The notes below the pieces were generated by a model, which saw only the letters and a list, made by a program, of their open reading frames with translations, was not told the DNA's origin and did not search any database. The position numbers were made by a program, and so were the translations under genes. Shown here one piece after another: positions 1 through 7,969 of a stretch of DNA of 64,000 bases. The first letter of the stretch is position 1. The number at the start of each line of letters is the position of its first letter. Location: NCBI RefSeq assembly GCF_000717915.1, contig NZ_JOCX01000005.1:124001-188000 (forward strand). Reading direction: 5' to 3'. The DNA comes from Streptomyces sp. NRRL S-244 (GTDB lineage Bacteria; Actinomycetota; Actinomycetes; Streptomycetales; Streptomycetaceae).

Positions 1-1
1 G

Positions 2-331
2 CTGACCCACCCCTCCGCCGAGGACCTCGACCTGGCCGAGGTGCTCGCGGCCCTGGGCCACCCCGTCCGCCTCGAGATCGTCCGCAAGCTCGCCTCCGGC
101 GAGGAGACGTTCTGCGGAGAAGTGGTGCCCGACCTGCCCCGATCGAGCGTCACGCACCACCTCAAGACGCTCCGCGAGGGCGGGGTGATCTGCCAGCGCC
201 CGCAGGGCCGCAAGCTCTACCTCGCCCTGCGCCGTGACGATCTGGAACTGCGCTTCCCCGGTCTCCTGGAACTCGTACTGGCGTGTCGGTCCCGACCCCT
301 AGACTCGGAAAGCGATGAGCAGCCTCTTTGA
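2..331 (+). CDS. ArsR-type winged-helix transcriptional regulator (5' end outside window)
   Basis: The reading frame is already open at the left edge, so the start codon lies upstream and the first visible residues are not the N-terminus. The visible 109 residues hold an ArsR-type winged helix: an ALGHPVRLEIVRKL helix, a recognition region with SSVTHHLKTLREGG, and a basic wing with QRPQGRKLYLAL. No metal-binding ELCVCDL-type cysteine motif is visible, so a metal-sensing role is not supported and the effector is unknown. The stop codon lies 17 bp inside pcrA, so the two genes overlap and are probably co-transcribed. Confidence 0.8.
   Translation: MTHPSAEDLDLAEVLAALGHPVRLEIVRKLASGEETFCGEVVPDLPRSSVTHHLKTLREGGVICQRPQGRKLYLALRRDDLELRFPGLLELVLACRSRPLDSESDEQPL
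283..305 (+). promoter_or_regulatory. Weak RecA-NDp (PafBC-type) promoter candidate for pcrA
   Basis: GTGTCGGTC, then 8 nt, then TAGACT. This matches 7 of 9 positions of the mycobacterial RecA-independent DNA-damage consensus TTGTCRGTG and fits the N8-TANNNT part exactly. It lies inside the end of the ArsR gene. The -10 box ends 9 nt before the pcrA ATG. The two mismatches make this the weakest of the four candidates in the window. Confidence 0.35.
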
Positions 332-2807
332 CGACAGTTTCCTGGCGGACCTCACCCCCTCCGACGAGGTCCCCCCGCCGCCCGAGGATCACCCCGCCCC
401 CGACGAGGGCGCGGACGATCTCTTCGGGGGCCGGTTCGACATGCCCATGAGCGGCGACGCGTACTACCGGGACGGCGCCCCCAAGCCCGTCATCGACCCC
501 GCGACGCTCCTGGACGGGCTGAACGAGCAGCAGGCCGCGGCCGTCGTGCACGCCGGCTCCCCGCTGCTCATCGTGGCCGGCGCCGGCTCCGGCAAGACCC
601 GGGTCCTGACCCACCGCATCGGCCACCTGCTGGCCGCGCGGGGCGTCCACCCCGGCCAGATCCTGGCGATCACCTTCACCAACAAGGCCGCCGGCGAGAT
701 GAAGGAGCGCGTCGAGAGCCTGGTCGGCCCGCGCGCCAACGCCATGTGGGTGTCCACCTTCCACAGCGCGTGCGTACGGATCCTGCGCCGCGAGTCGAAG
801 CGCCTCGGTTTCACCTCGTCCTTCTCGATCTACGACGCGGCCGACTCGAAGCGCCTGATGGCGCTCGTCTGCCGCGACCTGGACCTGGACCCGAAGAAGT
901 TCCCGCCCAAGGCCTTCAACGCCAAGATCTCGAACCTCAAGAACGAGCTCATCGACGAGGACGCCTTCGCCGGGCAGGCCGCCGACGGCTTCGAGAAGAC
1001 GCTCGCCCAGGCGTACGCGATGTACCAGGGGCGGCTGCGCGAGGCCAACGCGCTCGACTTCGACGACATCATCATGACGACCGTCCACCTGCTCCAGGCG
1101 TTCCCGGACGTAGCCGAGCACTACCGGCGGCGCTTCCGCCACGTCCTGGTGGACGAGTACCAGGACACCAACCACGCCCAGTACACGCTGGTGCGCGAGC
1201 TCGTCGGCACCGGCTACCCGGACCTGCCGCCGGCCGAGCTGTGCGTGGTGGGCGACGCCGACCAGTCGATCTACGCCTTCCGCGGCGCGACCATCCGCAA
1301 CATCCTCCAGTTCGAGGAGGACTACAAGGACGCGACGACGATCCTGCTGGAGCAGAACTACCGCTCCACGCAGACGATCCTCTCCGCCGCCAACGCGGTC
1401 ATCGAGCGCAACGAGAACCGCCGCGCCAAGAACCTGTGGACCCAGGCCGGCACCGGCGCCGTCATCACCGGCTACGTCGCGGACACCGAGCACGACGAGG
1501 CGCAGTTCGTCGCCGACGAGATCGACCGGCTGACGGACGCCGGGGACGCCAAGGCGGGCGACGTCGCGATCTTCTACCGGACGAACGCGCAGTCGCGCGT
1601 GTTCGAGGAGATCTTCATCCGCGTCGGACTCCCGTACAAGGTCGTCGGCGGCGTCCGCTTCTACGAGCGCAAGGAGGTCCGGGACGTCCTCGCGTACCTG
1701 CGCGTCCTCGCGAACCCGGAGGACAACGTCCCGCTCCGCCGGATCCTGAACGTACCCAAGCGCGGCATCGGCGAGCGCGCGGAAGCGATGGTCGACGCGC
1801 TCGCGATGCGCGAGAAGATCACCTTCCCGCAGGCGCTGCGGCGCGTGGACGAGGCGTTCGGCATGGCCGCGCGTTCGACCAACGCGGTGAAGCGGTTCAA
1901 CGTGCTGATGGAGGAGCTCCGCACGATCGTCGACTCGGGCGCGGGCCCGGCGGTGGTGCTGGAGGCGGTGCTGGAGCGTACGGGCTACCTCGCCGAGCTC
2001 CAGGCCTCGACCGACCCGCAGGACGAGACGCGCATCGAGAACCTCCAGGAACTCGCCGCCGTGGCCCTGGAGTTCGAGCAGGCGCGGGGAGAGGAAAACC
2101 CCGGCACGCTCGCGGAGTTCCTGGAGCAGGTCGCGCTCGTCGCCGACTCCGACCAGATCCCGGACGAGGACGAGGACGGATCGGGAGTCATCACGCTGAT
2201 GACCCTGCACACCGCCAAGGGCCTCGAGTTCCCGGTGGTCTTCCTGACCGGCATGGAGGACGGGGTCTTCCCGCACATGCGGGCCCTGGGCCAGACCAAG
2301 GAGCTGGAGGAGGAGCGCCGCCTCGCCTACGTCGGCATCACGCGGGCGCGCGAGCGGCTGTACCTGACCCGCTCCGGCATGCGCAGCGCGTGGGGCACGC
2401 CCTCCTACAACCCGCCGTCGCGGTTCCTGGAGGAGATCCCGGCCGAGTACCTGCAGTGGAAGCGCACGGGCGCGGCGCAGAAGCCGGCGGGCCCGATGCG
2501 CAGTTCGGGCTCCGGGTACGGATCCTCCGGCTCGGGGGGCGGGAAGGCCACGTTCGGGACCTCGCCGGAGGCGTTCCTGTCCTCGTCGCGTACGAAGTCG
2601 GGGCCGTCCGGGTTCGCGACGCGCCGGGCCGCCGACAAGCCGGTCATCGCGCTGTCGGTCGGGGACCGGGTCACGCACGACCAGTTCGGGCTGGGCACGG
2701 TCATGGAGGTCAAGGGCGCCGGCGCGGACGCGCAGGCCACCGTCGACTTCGGGGACGACAAGCCGAAGCGCCTGCTGCTGCGCTACGCGCCGGTGCAGAA
2801 GCTGTAA
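315..2807 (+). CDS. pcrA: ATP-dependent DNA helicase PcrA/UvrD (superfamily 1A)
   Basis: 3'-5' DNA helicase of the UvrD/PcrA group, used in nucleotide excision repair, replication-fork maintenance and removal of recombinase filaments. The 830-residue length is normal for actinobacterial UvrD1. Visible motifs: Walker A AGAGSGKTR (about residues 89-97), TFTNKAA (motif Ia), VDEYQDTN (motif II, about 279-286), GDADQSIY (III), QNYRST (IV), MTLHTAKGLEFPVV (V) and VGITRARERLYL (VI). The acidic, proline-rich first 60 residues are not conserved. The C-terminus holds a Ser/Gly linker and a GDRVTHDQFGLGTV segment, the RNA-polymerase-interacting Tudor-like fold known from PcrA. The ATG at 315 overlaps the upstream ArsR gene. 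A weak DNA-damage promoter candidate lies directly upstream. Confidence 0.96.
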   Translation: MSSLFDDSFLADLTPSDEVPPPPEDHPAPDEGADDLFGGRFDMPMSGDAYYRDGAPKPVIDPATLLDGLNEQQAAAVVHAGSPLLIVAGAGSGKTRVLTHRIGHLLAARGVHPGQILAITFTNKAAGEMKERVESLVGPRANAMWVSTFHSACVRILRRESKRLGFTSSFSIYDAADSKRLMALVCRDLDLDPKKFPPKAFNAKISNLKNELIDEDAFAGQAADGFEKTLAQAYAMYQGRLREANALDFDDIIMTTVHLLQAFPDVAEHYRRRFRHVLVDEYQDTNHAQYTLVRELVGTGYPDLPPAELCVVGDADQSIYAFRGATIRNILQFEEDYKDATTILLEQNYRSTQTILSAANAVIERNENRRAKNLWTQAGTGAVITGYVADTEHDEAQFVADEIDRLTDAGDAKAGDVAIFYRTNAQSRVFEEIFIRVGLPYKVVGGVRFYERKEVRDVLAYLRVLANPEDNVPLRRILNVPKRGIGERAEAMVDALAMREKITFPQALRRVDEAFGMAARSTNAVKRFNVLMEELRTIVDSGAGPAVVLEAVLERTGYLAELQASTDPQDETRIENLQELAAVALEFEQARGEENPGTLAEFLEQVALVADSDQIPDEDEDGSGVITLMTLHTAKGLEFPVVFLTGMEDGVFPHMRALGQTKELEEERRLAYVGITRARERLYLTRSGMRSAWGTPSYNPPSRFLEEIPAEYLQWKRTGAAQKPAGPMRSSGSGYGSSGSGGGKATFGTSPEAFLSSSRTKSGPSGFATRRAADKPVIALSVGDRVTHDQFGLGTVMEVKGAGADAQATVDFGDDKPKRLLLRYAPVQKL

Positions 2808-2833
2808 CGGGGGCGCGGCGGGGGGTGGGCCGG

Positions 2834-2873
2834 GCCCGGGCTCACGCCCGGCCGCCCGGGCTCATGCCCGGGC
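2834..2873. terminator. Tandem GC hairpins between pcrA and the M23 peptidase gene
   Basis: Two adjacent hairpins: GCCCGGGC at 2834-2841 pairs with an imperfect arm at 2846-2853, and GCCCGGGC at 2854-2861 pairs perfectly with 2866-2873 across a 4-nt loop. They lie between convergent gene ends and could stop transcription from both sides. There is no T-tract, which is common in high-GC terminators. Confidence 0.5.
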
Positions 2874-2890
2874 CGTCATGCCGAAGGGGC

Positions 2891-4447
2891 TCAGGTCGGG
2901 TCCAGGCCGTGGCTGCGGAGCCAGGGCAGGGGGTCGATCGCCGAGCCGCCGCCGGGCCGGACCTCGAAGTGGAGGTGCGGGCCGGTGGAGTTGCCGGAGT
3001 TGCCGGAGTAGGCGATGACGTCGCCCGCCTTGACCTTGCCGGACCGGATCTTGGTGCTGCTGAGGTGGCAGTACCAGGTCTCGGTGCCGTCGGGCGAGGT
3101 CACTATGGCCATGTTGCCGTACGCGCTGTTCCACTGCGTGCGCACGGTGCCGTCGGTGGCGGACATGACCGGGGTGCCGTACGAGACCGGGAAGTCGATG
3201 CCGGTGTGCACGGACATCCACATGCCGCCGGCCTGGCCGAAGCTGGCGCTGAGGCCGTGCTGTTCGACCGGGATCGCGAACTTGGGGCGGGCGGCTTCCT
3301 TGGCCGCCTCCTCGTCCGCCTTCCGCTTCTTCTCGTCTTCCTGGCGCTGGCGCAGGTCGATGCGCTCCTGCGTGCGGCTCGCGCGGTCCGCGAAGTCGCC
3401 CGCGTCGGCGCTGAGCGCCGTCAGCTGGGTGTCGAGCTTGCTGTTCGCCGCGACGGGCTTCACCGAGGCCGGGTCGGGCGCGGCCATCGTGGTGGTTTCC
3501 TCGGCGGGCTTTTCCGTGCCGGTGAGCCCGCCGACGGAGGCGGCCGCGACACCGGCGACGCCCATCACGCAGGCGGACGGAACGGCCACGGTCAGCAGGG
3601 CGGAACGCTTCGCCGGGGTGCGGCGCCGGGAGCTGGCGCCGGCGCCGGACGCCGACTTCGGCTTCGCACCGGCACGGCGCGAGGCGCGGGGCGCGGGCGG
3701 GGCGTCCAGGGTGACCGGCATGGCCTGGGTGGGCAGGTCGTGCACGGGGTCGGCCGCGAGATCGACATCGACATCGACATCGACATCGACATCGAGGTCG
3801 AGGTCGAGACCGAAGTCCGACGGGGCGCTTTCGGCGCTTTCGGTGCCTGCGGCGCCCTCGGTGTCGAGGACCTCGAAGACGGCGGTCTCGCTGTAGACGG
3901 CGGCGGCCGGGGCCTCGTAGGTGTAAGCCGTCTCTTGGTGCTGCTGCTGGTACTCGTACTGGTGGTGGTCGTACGAGAAGGTCTGGGTCTGCTGCTCGTG
4001 CTGCGGGACCGTGTTCCAGGCGGTGGCGTCGTACGCACCGGTCTCGGTGCCCGTGGTGCCGTAACCCGGCATCGCCCACTGCCCGGTCTGCTCGTAGCCG
4101 AGGGTGGTGGCGGCGGTGGCCTGGTAGTCGGTGCCGCCGCTCTGCTGGTTCCAGGCACTCGCGTCCCACTGCCCGGTCCCGGCGTCCTCCGGGACGCCGC
4201 CCTGGGTGGGGATCGTCGACAGGTAGCCGCCGTCCTGCGCGTAACCGTCCTGCGCGTAACCGTCCTGCGCGGACCAGGCGGTGGAGTCGTACGCGCCGGT
4301 CTCGTACGAGGGATAGGCGGAGGCGTAGTCGTACCCCTGACCCTGCGTTTCGTAGGAAACGTAGGCCGAGTCACCAGCGAAAGTGGTGTTGGAAAGGCCG
4401 TCGTACCCGGAATCGGGGTACAGGCCCGACGAGGGGCGGTCGTTCAC
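2891..4447 (-). CDS. Secreted/membrane-anchored M23 family peptidoglycan endopeptidase
   Basis: LytM/M23 zinc metallopeptidase that would cut peptidoglycan cross-bridges outside the cell. The C-terminal ~115 residues carry the zinc motifs HTGIDFPV (HxxxD) and GPHLHFEVRPGG (HxH), plus PVSYGTPV and GDVIAYSGNSG. The first ~200 residues are low-complexity, rich in Tyr, Gln, Asp and Thr, with a QDGYA repeat and a (DV)n acidic stretch. A basic segment follows, then a hydrophobic segment (LLTVAVPSACVMGVAGVAA), so the disordered region would be cytoplasmic and the peptidase external. A Lys/Glu coiled-coil-like stretch (RQRQEDEKKRKADEEAAKEAA) precedes the catalytic domain. The frame is open to 4615. 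I chose the GTG at 4447, preceded by GAGAAG, giving 518 residues; an upstream start is possible. The position beside pcrA resembles M. tuberculosis Rv0949-Rv0950c. Confidence 0.88.
   Translation of the reverse strand: MNDRPSSGLYPDSGYDGLSNTTFAGDSAYVSYETQGQGYDYASAYPSYETGAYDSTAWSAQDGYAQDGYAQDGGYLSTIPTQGGVPEDAGTGQWDASAWNQQSGGTDYQATAATTLGYEQTGQWAMPGYGTTGTETGAYDATAWNTVPQHEQQTQTFSYDHHQYEYQQQHQETAYTYEAPAAAVYSETAVFEVLDTEGAAGTESAESAPSDFGLDLDLDVDVDVDVDVDLAADPVHDLPTQAMPVTLDAPPAPRASRRAGAKPKSASGAGASSRRRTPAKRSALLTVAVPSACVMGVAGVAAASVGGLTGTEKPAEETTTMAAPDPASVKPVAANSKLDTQLTALSADAGDFADRASRTQERIDLRQRQEDEKKRKADEEAAKEAARPKFAIPVEQHGLSASFGQAGGMWMSVHTGIDFPVSYGTPVMSATDGTVRTQWNSAYGNMAIVTSPDGTETWYCHLSSTKIRSGKVKAGDVIAYSGNSGNSTGPHLHFEVRPGGGSAIDPLPWLRSHGLDPT
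3761..3808. repeat. Hexanucleotide tandem repeat (ATCGAC)n inside the M23 gene
   Basis: Five perfect ATCGAC units (3761-3790) followed by three degenerate units (ATCGAG, GTCGAG, GTCGAG). On the coding strand they encode an alternating Asp-Val/Asp-Leu acidic run in the cytoplasmic N-terminal region. The unit is a multiple of three, so slippage would change length without breaking the frame. Confidence 0.9.
4231..4272. repeat. 15-bp tandem repeat encoding QDGYA units in the M23 gene
   Basis: Two perfect copies of CGTCCTGCGCGTAAC (4231-4245, 4246-4260) and a partial third (4261-4272). They encode repeated Gln-Asp-Gly-Tyr-Ala in the disordered N-terminal region of the peptidase. Confidence 0.85.
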
Positions 4448-4669
4448 CAACTTCTCTTTCGCCTCGGCAGTGGGGGGCCTGGGTGGCCAGGGAACGGGAG
4501 GTTCCTTGGGGAGAGCAGTGGCGTGACTGTACCCGGCGGTTACTGGCAACGACAATCTTCCAGGGGTTTCGGGCTTTGCGGAACCGGGCATTCGGCCGTC
4601 TTTCGGTCGCGGCAAGGCCGAGCCTTGGCCTTGAGTTCGAAATCCGTTCGAGTTTCGGCGGGTTGGCGT

Positions 4670-5455
4670 TCACGCGACGGAAGCGGCGTCTCCGAGGCTC
4701 GTGAGGGCGGCCGGACCGGGACCGTCGAGCGCGCGCCGGACCGCCGCCGTGACGGCGGGATGCGCGGGCAGGGCGAGGTGCCCGATGCCGGTGACCTGCA
4801 CGTTCTCCGCTTGGAGGTCCGGGTGCTCGATGCGGGCCGCCTCGGTCGGGTCCATCAGCTCGTCGAACTCGCTCCAGAACGCCACGCATCGGGTCCGGCA
4901 GCCGGGTGCGGGCGCCCGCAGCTCGGCCATCACCTCGGAGTCCGGGCGTATCTGCCGGATCAGCGGGTGGGCGTTCATGAAGGGGGCGACCCGCGTACCG
5001 GAATGCGGGGTGCCCAGCGTGACGAGCGTGCGGACGCGGGCCTCGCCGCCGAGGCGCTGGACGTAGTACCGCCCGACCAGCCCGCCCAGACTGTGCCCGA
5101 CCAGGTCCACCCGCTCCTGCCCGGTGCGCTCGCACAGCTCCTCGACGCGCCGGGCGAGGTGGCGGGCGGTGACGCGCAGGTCGCGCGTGAAGGGGGAGTA
5201 GTTGTACGTCTCCACGTGCCGCCGCCCGCCCGCGGCGAGGGTGCGGCGCAGCAGGACGAACACGGACCGGTTGTCGGTGAACCCGTGCAGCAGGAGCACG
5301 GGCGGCCGGCCGAGGTTCTCTTTCCTGCCCTCGGCGGGCTTCTCGGACCGTATCCCGGTCGGGTAGAGCAGCAGGTGGCCGCCGAGGACCACCGCCTCCA
5401 GCACGCCCGCCCGCAGTGCGGCCCCGGAAACGGGTACGGGTATGGACACCCCCAT
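4670..5455 (-). CDS. Alpha/beta hydrolase, lipase-like
   Basis: Serine hydrolase of the lipase/esterase type, 261 residues. It carries an oxyanion-hole HGF in VLLLHGFTDNRSVF, the nucleophile elbow GHSLGG, a candidate acid (Asp) in SEFDELMDP, and the catalytic His in GIGHLALP near the C-terminus. This layout matches bacterial triacylglycerol lipases of the LipA/EstA type. No classical signal peptide is visible: the start MGVSIPVPVSG runs into a mildly hydrophobic segment (LEAVVLGGHLLLYP) that could be a weak anchor. Substrate unknown. It runs leftward toward the M23 gene with about 220 bp between them. Confidence 0.85.
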   Translation of the reverse strand: MGVSIPVPVSGAALRAGVLEAVVLGGHLLLYPTGIRSEKPAEGRKENLGRPPVLLLHGFTDNRSVFVLLRRTLAAGGRRHVETYNYSPFTRDLRVTARHLARRVEELCERTGQERVDLVGHSLGGLVGRYYVQRLGGEARVRTLVTLGTPHSGTRVAPFMNAHPLIRQIRPDSEVMAELRAPAPGCRTRCVAFWSEFDELMDPTEAARIEHPDLQAENVQVTGIGHLALPAHPAVTAAVRRALDGPGPAALTSLGDAASVA

Positions 5456-5688
5456 CGACGGCCCCCCTCAGCCTTCTGGGACGGCGCCTTTGGACTGGGC
5501 CATTGGGCTGCGGCCGGCCGCGCCACCGTGCCGTGCGGCTGTCGGTACGGTGACGCGGCGCCCCCGGTGCGGCTCCCCTGGCGGTGAATCAACGCCGTCC
5601 CACGTGTGATTTCCCCCTCGTGGTTGACCGTGAAACGGGGGTGTGCGCGATGCTGTACTTAACGTTCGTTCACTCGGGAGGCAGTGCG

Positions 5689-6093
5689 ATGGGTGTGACC
5701 GGTCCGATCCGTGTGGTGGTGGCCAAGCCGGGTCTCGACGGCCACGACCGCGGGGCCAAGGTGATCGCGCGTGCGCTGCGGGACGCGGGTATGGAGGTCA
5801 TCTACACGGGCCTCCACCAGACCCCCGAGCAGATCGTGGACACCGCCATCCAGGAAGACGCCGACGCGATCGGCCTCTCGATCCTCTCGGGCGCCCACAA
5901 CACGCTGTTCGCGCGCGTCCTGGAACTCCTCAAGGAGCGCGAGGCGGAGGACATCAAGGTCTTCGGGGGCGGCATCATCCCGGAGGACGACATCGCCCCG
6001 CTGAAGGCCAAGGGTGTGGCCGAGATCTTCACCCCCGGGGCGACGACGACATCGATCGTCGACTGGGTCCGCGCCCACGTCCGCACCGCGTAG
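5689..6093 (+). CDS. icmB: Cobalamin-binding small subunit of an acyl-CoA mutase (IcmB-like)
   Basis: Stand-alone B12-binding domain of 134 residues, as in the C-terminal domain of methylmalonyl-CoA mutase or the small subunit IcmB of isobutyryl-CoA mutase. The cobalt-ligand motif DxHxxG is present as D17-G-H19-D-R-G22, followed by the LSILSG (SxL) and GGGIIP (GG) cofactor motifs. The ATG at 5689 is preceded by GGGAGG at the right distance; the frame is open further upstream (5584) but without a ribosome site. There is no large mutase subunit in the window. This fits Streptomyces, where icmA and icmB are unlinked. A role in isobutyryl/butyryl-CoA interconversion is inferred; pairing with another mutase such as MeaA- or Hcm-type cannot be excluded. 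Confidence 0.8.
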   Translation: MGVTGPIRVVVAKPGLDGHDRGAKVIARALRDAGMEVIYTGLHQTPEQIVDTAIQEDADAIGLSILSGAHNTLFARVLELLKEREAEDIKVFGGGIIPEDDIAPLKAKGVAEIFTPGATTTSIVDWVRAHVRTA

Positions 6094-6147
6094 CCCCCGA
6101 CGCCCGGCCCGCCGACCCCGCCCGGGTCGTCGGGCCGTCGGCAGCGG

Positions 6148-7749
6148 TCAGGCGGGGGCGAGTTCCGAAAGCATCGCGGCGCGCAGGCGCAGCGTGGCGA
6201 CCAGGCGCTGGAAGGCCTCGGCCCAGTACGCGGCGGCGCCGGAAGAGGCCTCCGCCGGGTCGGCGAAACCGGCGCCCCGCGCCACCACCGCCTCCAGCCG
6301 CCCCGCCTCCGCAGGATCGAGGCACCGCTCGGCCAGTCCCATCACCCCGCTGAAGCTCCACGGGTAGCTGCCCGCCTCCCGCGCGGCGTCCAGCGCGTCC
6401 ACCACCGCCCGCCCCAGCGTCCCCGCCCACGGCACCACGCACACGCCGAGCAGCTGGAAGGCCTCCGAAAGGCCGTGGGCCCGTATGAACTCCGCGACCC
6501 ACTGCGCCCGTTCCCCGTCTGGCAGGACCGACAGCAGCTTCGCCCGCTCCGCGAGCGACGCCGTGCCCGGTGCCGTCGCGGGCGGCGCCGACGCCGAGCC
6601 GAGCAGCGCCTTCGACCACTCCGGATCACGCTGGCGCACCGCCGCCCGGCACCACGCCGCGTGCAGCTCCTCCCGCCAGCTCTCCCCCTCGGCCACCGGC
6701 AGTGCCACGATCTCCGCCGGGCCGAGCCCCCCGAACCGCTCCCGCCAGCAGGACAGCGGCGCCGCCTCCACCAGCTGGCCCAGCCACCAGGCCCGTTCCC
6801 CCCGCCCGGCGGGCGGCCGTTCGACCACCCCGTCACGGAGCATCCCCGCATCGCACCCGGCCGGCGGAGTCACCCCCTGCGGCCCCACGCAGGCCAGCGC
6901 CCGCTCCGCCATCCGTCCGGCCAACGCCGACTCGGGCAGCGCGGACAGCAATTCGGCCGCCGTCGCCCGGACGTTGCGGCTCCGGTCGCCCAGGGCCGCC
7001 TCCAGGAAGGGCTCGTCCCCTCCCGCCAGCCCCACCCGCAGCGAGTCGAGGAACATCAGCCGGTCCTCGGCCCGTTCGGTGGACCAGGTCGTCGACAGCA
7101 GCCGCGTCGCAGCCGCCGCCTCGTGTGCGCGTACGGCGCCCAGGAGAGCCACCCGCTCCGCGAACAGCCCCTCCTGCCACAGCCGTTCCACCCCCGCCCG
7201 GTCCGCGGGGTCGGGCAGTTCCCCGGCGCCGCCCGCCCCGCCGCGCAGGGCGAACCGCCAGTCCGGATTCAGCCGGGCCAGCCACAGCCCCCGCGCCCCG
7301 GTCAGGGCCAAGGCCGGGGCGCGCAGGTCCGTACGGGCCCGCGCCGCGTCCAGCAGCGCCGGCACCAGCGCGTGCGGCGCCCGGTACCCGTGCCGCCCGG
7401 CGGCGGCCAGCCACTGCGGCAGCAGCTCCGTCAGGTCCGGGGCGGCCCCGCGGCGCCCGCCGCCGCTGCCCGCGCCGGTCCGGCCGGCGAGCAGCTGGGC
7501 GAGCCGCAGCCGGGCCGCCGCCGGGGGAGCCGGCCGCGGATCCCGCGGCGCGGGCTCCGGCCGCGGCCCCGCCTCGGCGGGCCGCAGCCCGGCCCGCCGC
7601 CGTACGGTCGCCACCGCCGCCGCATCGAGCAGCGCCCCAGGATCCCCCTGCCGCCGCGCGGTCCCCAGCACCGCGACCCCGACCAACTCCTCCCACTCCC
7701 CGTAGCCGTCCCCCGATCCCGCGCCCGGTGTCGTCCCCGTCGTGGTCAC
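6148..7749 (-). CDS. DUF5691 family protein
   Basis: 533-residue protein recognised as DUF5691 from its N-terminal WEELVGVAVLGTARR, its helical-repeat character, and its pairing with a SWIM-domain gene. The body is a series of helices rich in Ala, Leu and Arg (for example EAALGDRSRNVRATAAELLSALP), suggesting an alpha-solenoid that binds a partner. No catalytic motif is visible. The GTG at 7749 is preceded by GGGAGGGG. The SWIM gene lies upstream on the same strand, 220 bp away. Biochemical role unknown. It belongs to the 6.1-14.2 kb module with MoxR, DUF5682 and VWA genes. Confidence 0.8.
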   Translation of the reverse strand: MTTTGTTPGAGSGDGYGEWEELVGVAVLGTARRQGDPGALLDAAAVATVRRRAGLRPAEAGPRPEPAPRDPRPAPPAAARLRLAQLLAGRTGAGSGGGRRGAAPDLTELLPQWLAAAGRHGYRAPHALVPALLDAARARTDLRAPALALTGARGLWLARLNPDWRFALRGGAGGAGELPDPADRAGVERLWQEGLFAERVALLGAVRAHEAAAATRLLSTTWSTERAEDRLMFLDSLRVGLAGGDEPFLEAALGDRSRNVRATAAELLSALPESALAGRMAERALACVGPQGVTPPAGCDAGMLRDGVVERPPAGRGERAWWLGQLVEAAPLSCWRERFGGLGPAEIVALPVAEGESWREELHAAWCRAAVRQRDPEWSKALLGSASAPPATAPGTASLAERAKLLSVLPDGERAQWVAEFIRAHGLSEAFQLLGVCVVPWAGTLGRAVVDALDAAREAGSYPWSFSGVMGLAERCLDPAEAGRLEAVVARGAGFADPAEASSGAAAYWAEAFQRLVATLRLRAAMLSELAPA

Positions 7750-7775
7750 CGTGCCCCTCCCTCTCGTCGTGCAGT

Positions 7776-7808
7776 GCTCCGGTCCCGCCCCCTGCGCGGG
7801 ACCGGAGC
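7776..7808 (-). terminator. Perfect 13-bp hairpin between the SWIM and DUF5691 genes
   Basis: GCTCCGGTCCCGC (7776-7788), a 7-nt loop, then the exact reverse complement (7796-7808). It lies 27 bp upstream of the DUF5691 start in the 220-bp gap after the SWIM gene. It could be a partial terminator lowering DUF5691 relative to SWIM, or an RNA processing site. There is no T-tract. Confidence 0.5.
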
Positions 7809-7969
7809 GGATTTCGTGCCCCGTCGGTCGACCCTTCAGCTTGCGTGGTTGTCGTTCACAAAAGCCCCCCGGCTTCGTCGTTCGTGCACGTCAGCGCCCC
7901 CGCGCCAACGTTCCCTCCCCTACTGGGCCGTGTCTTTCGGCTCAGGGCGGGCCCGGCCCCCCGGCCCCG

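Noticed and set aside
4448..4640. c-di-AMP (ydaO-type) riboswitch upstream of the M23 peptidase
   Set aside because: Such elements precede several Streptomyces cell-wall hydrolase genes, but I could not find the conserved core blocks here.
5274..5284. TTGTCGGTG inside the lipase gene
   Set aside because: The upstream box fits, but CAGCAG stands in place of TANNNT and it is within coding sequence.
746..5587. A 1613-codon open frame on the plus strand
   Set aside because: It runs out of frame through pcrA and antisense to the M23 and lipase genes; composition is Arg/Gly/Pro-rich, a GC-rich shadow.
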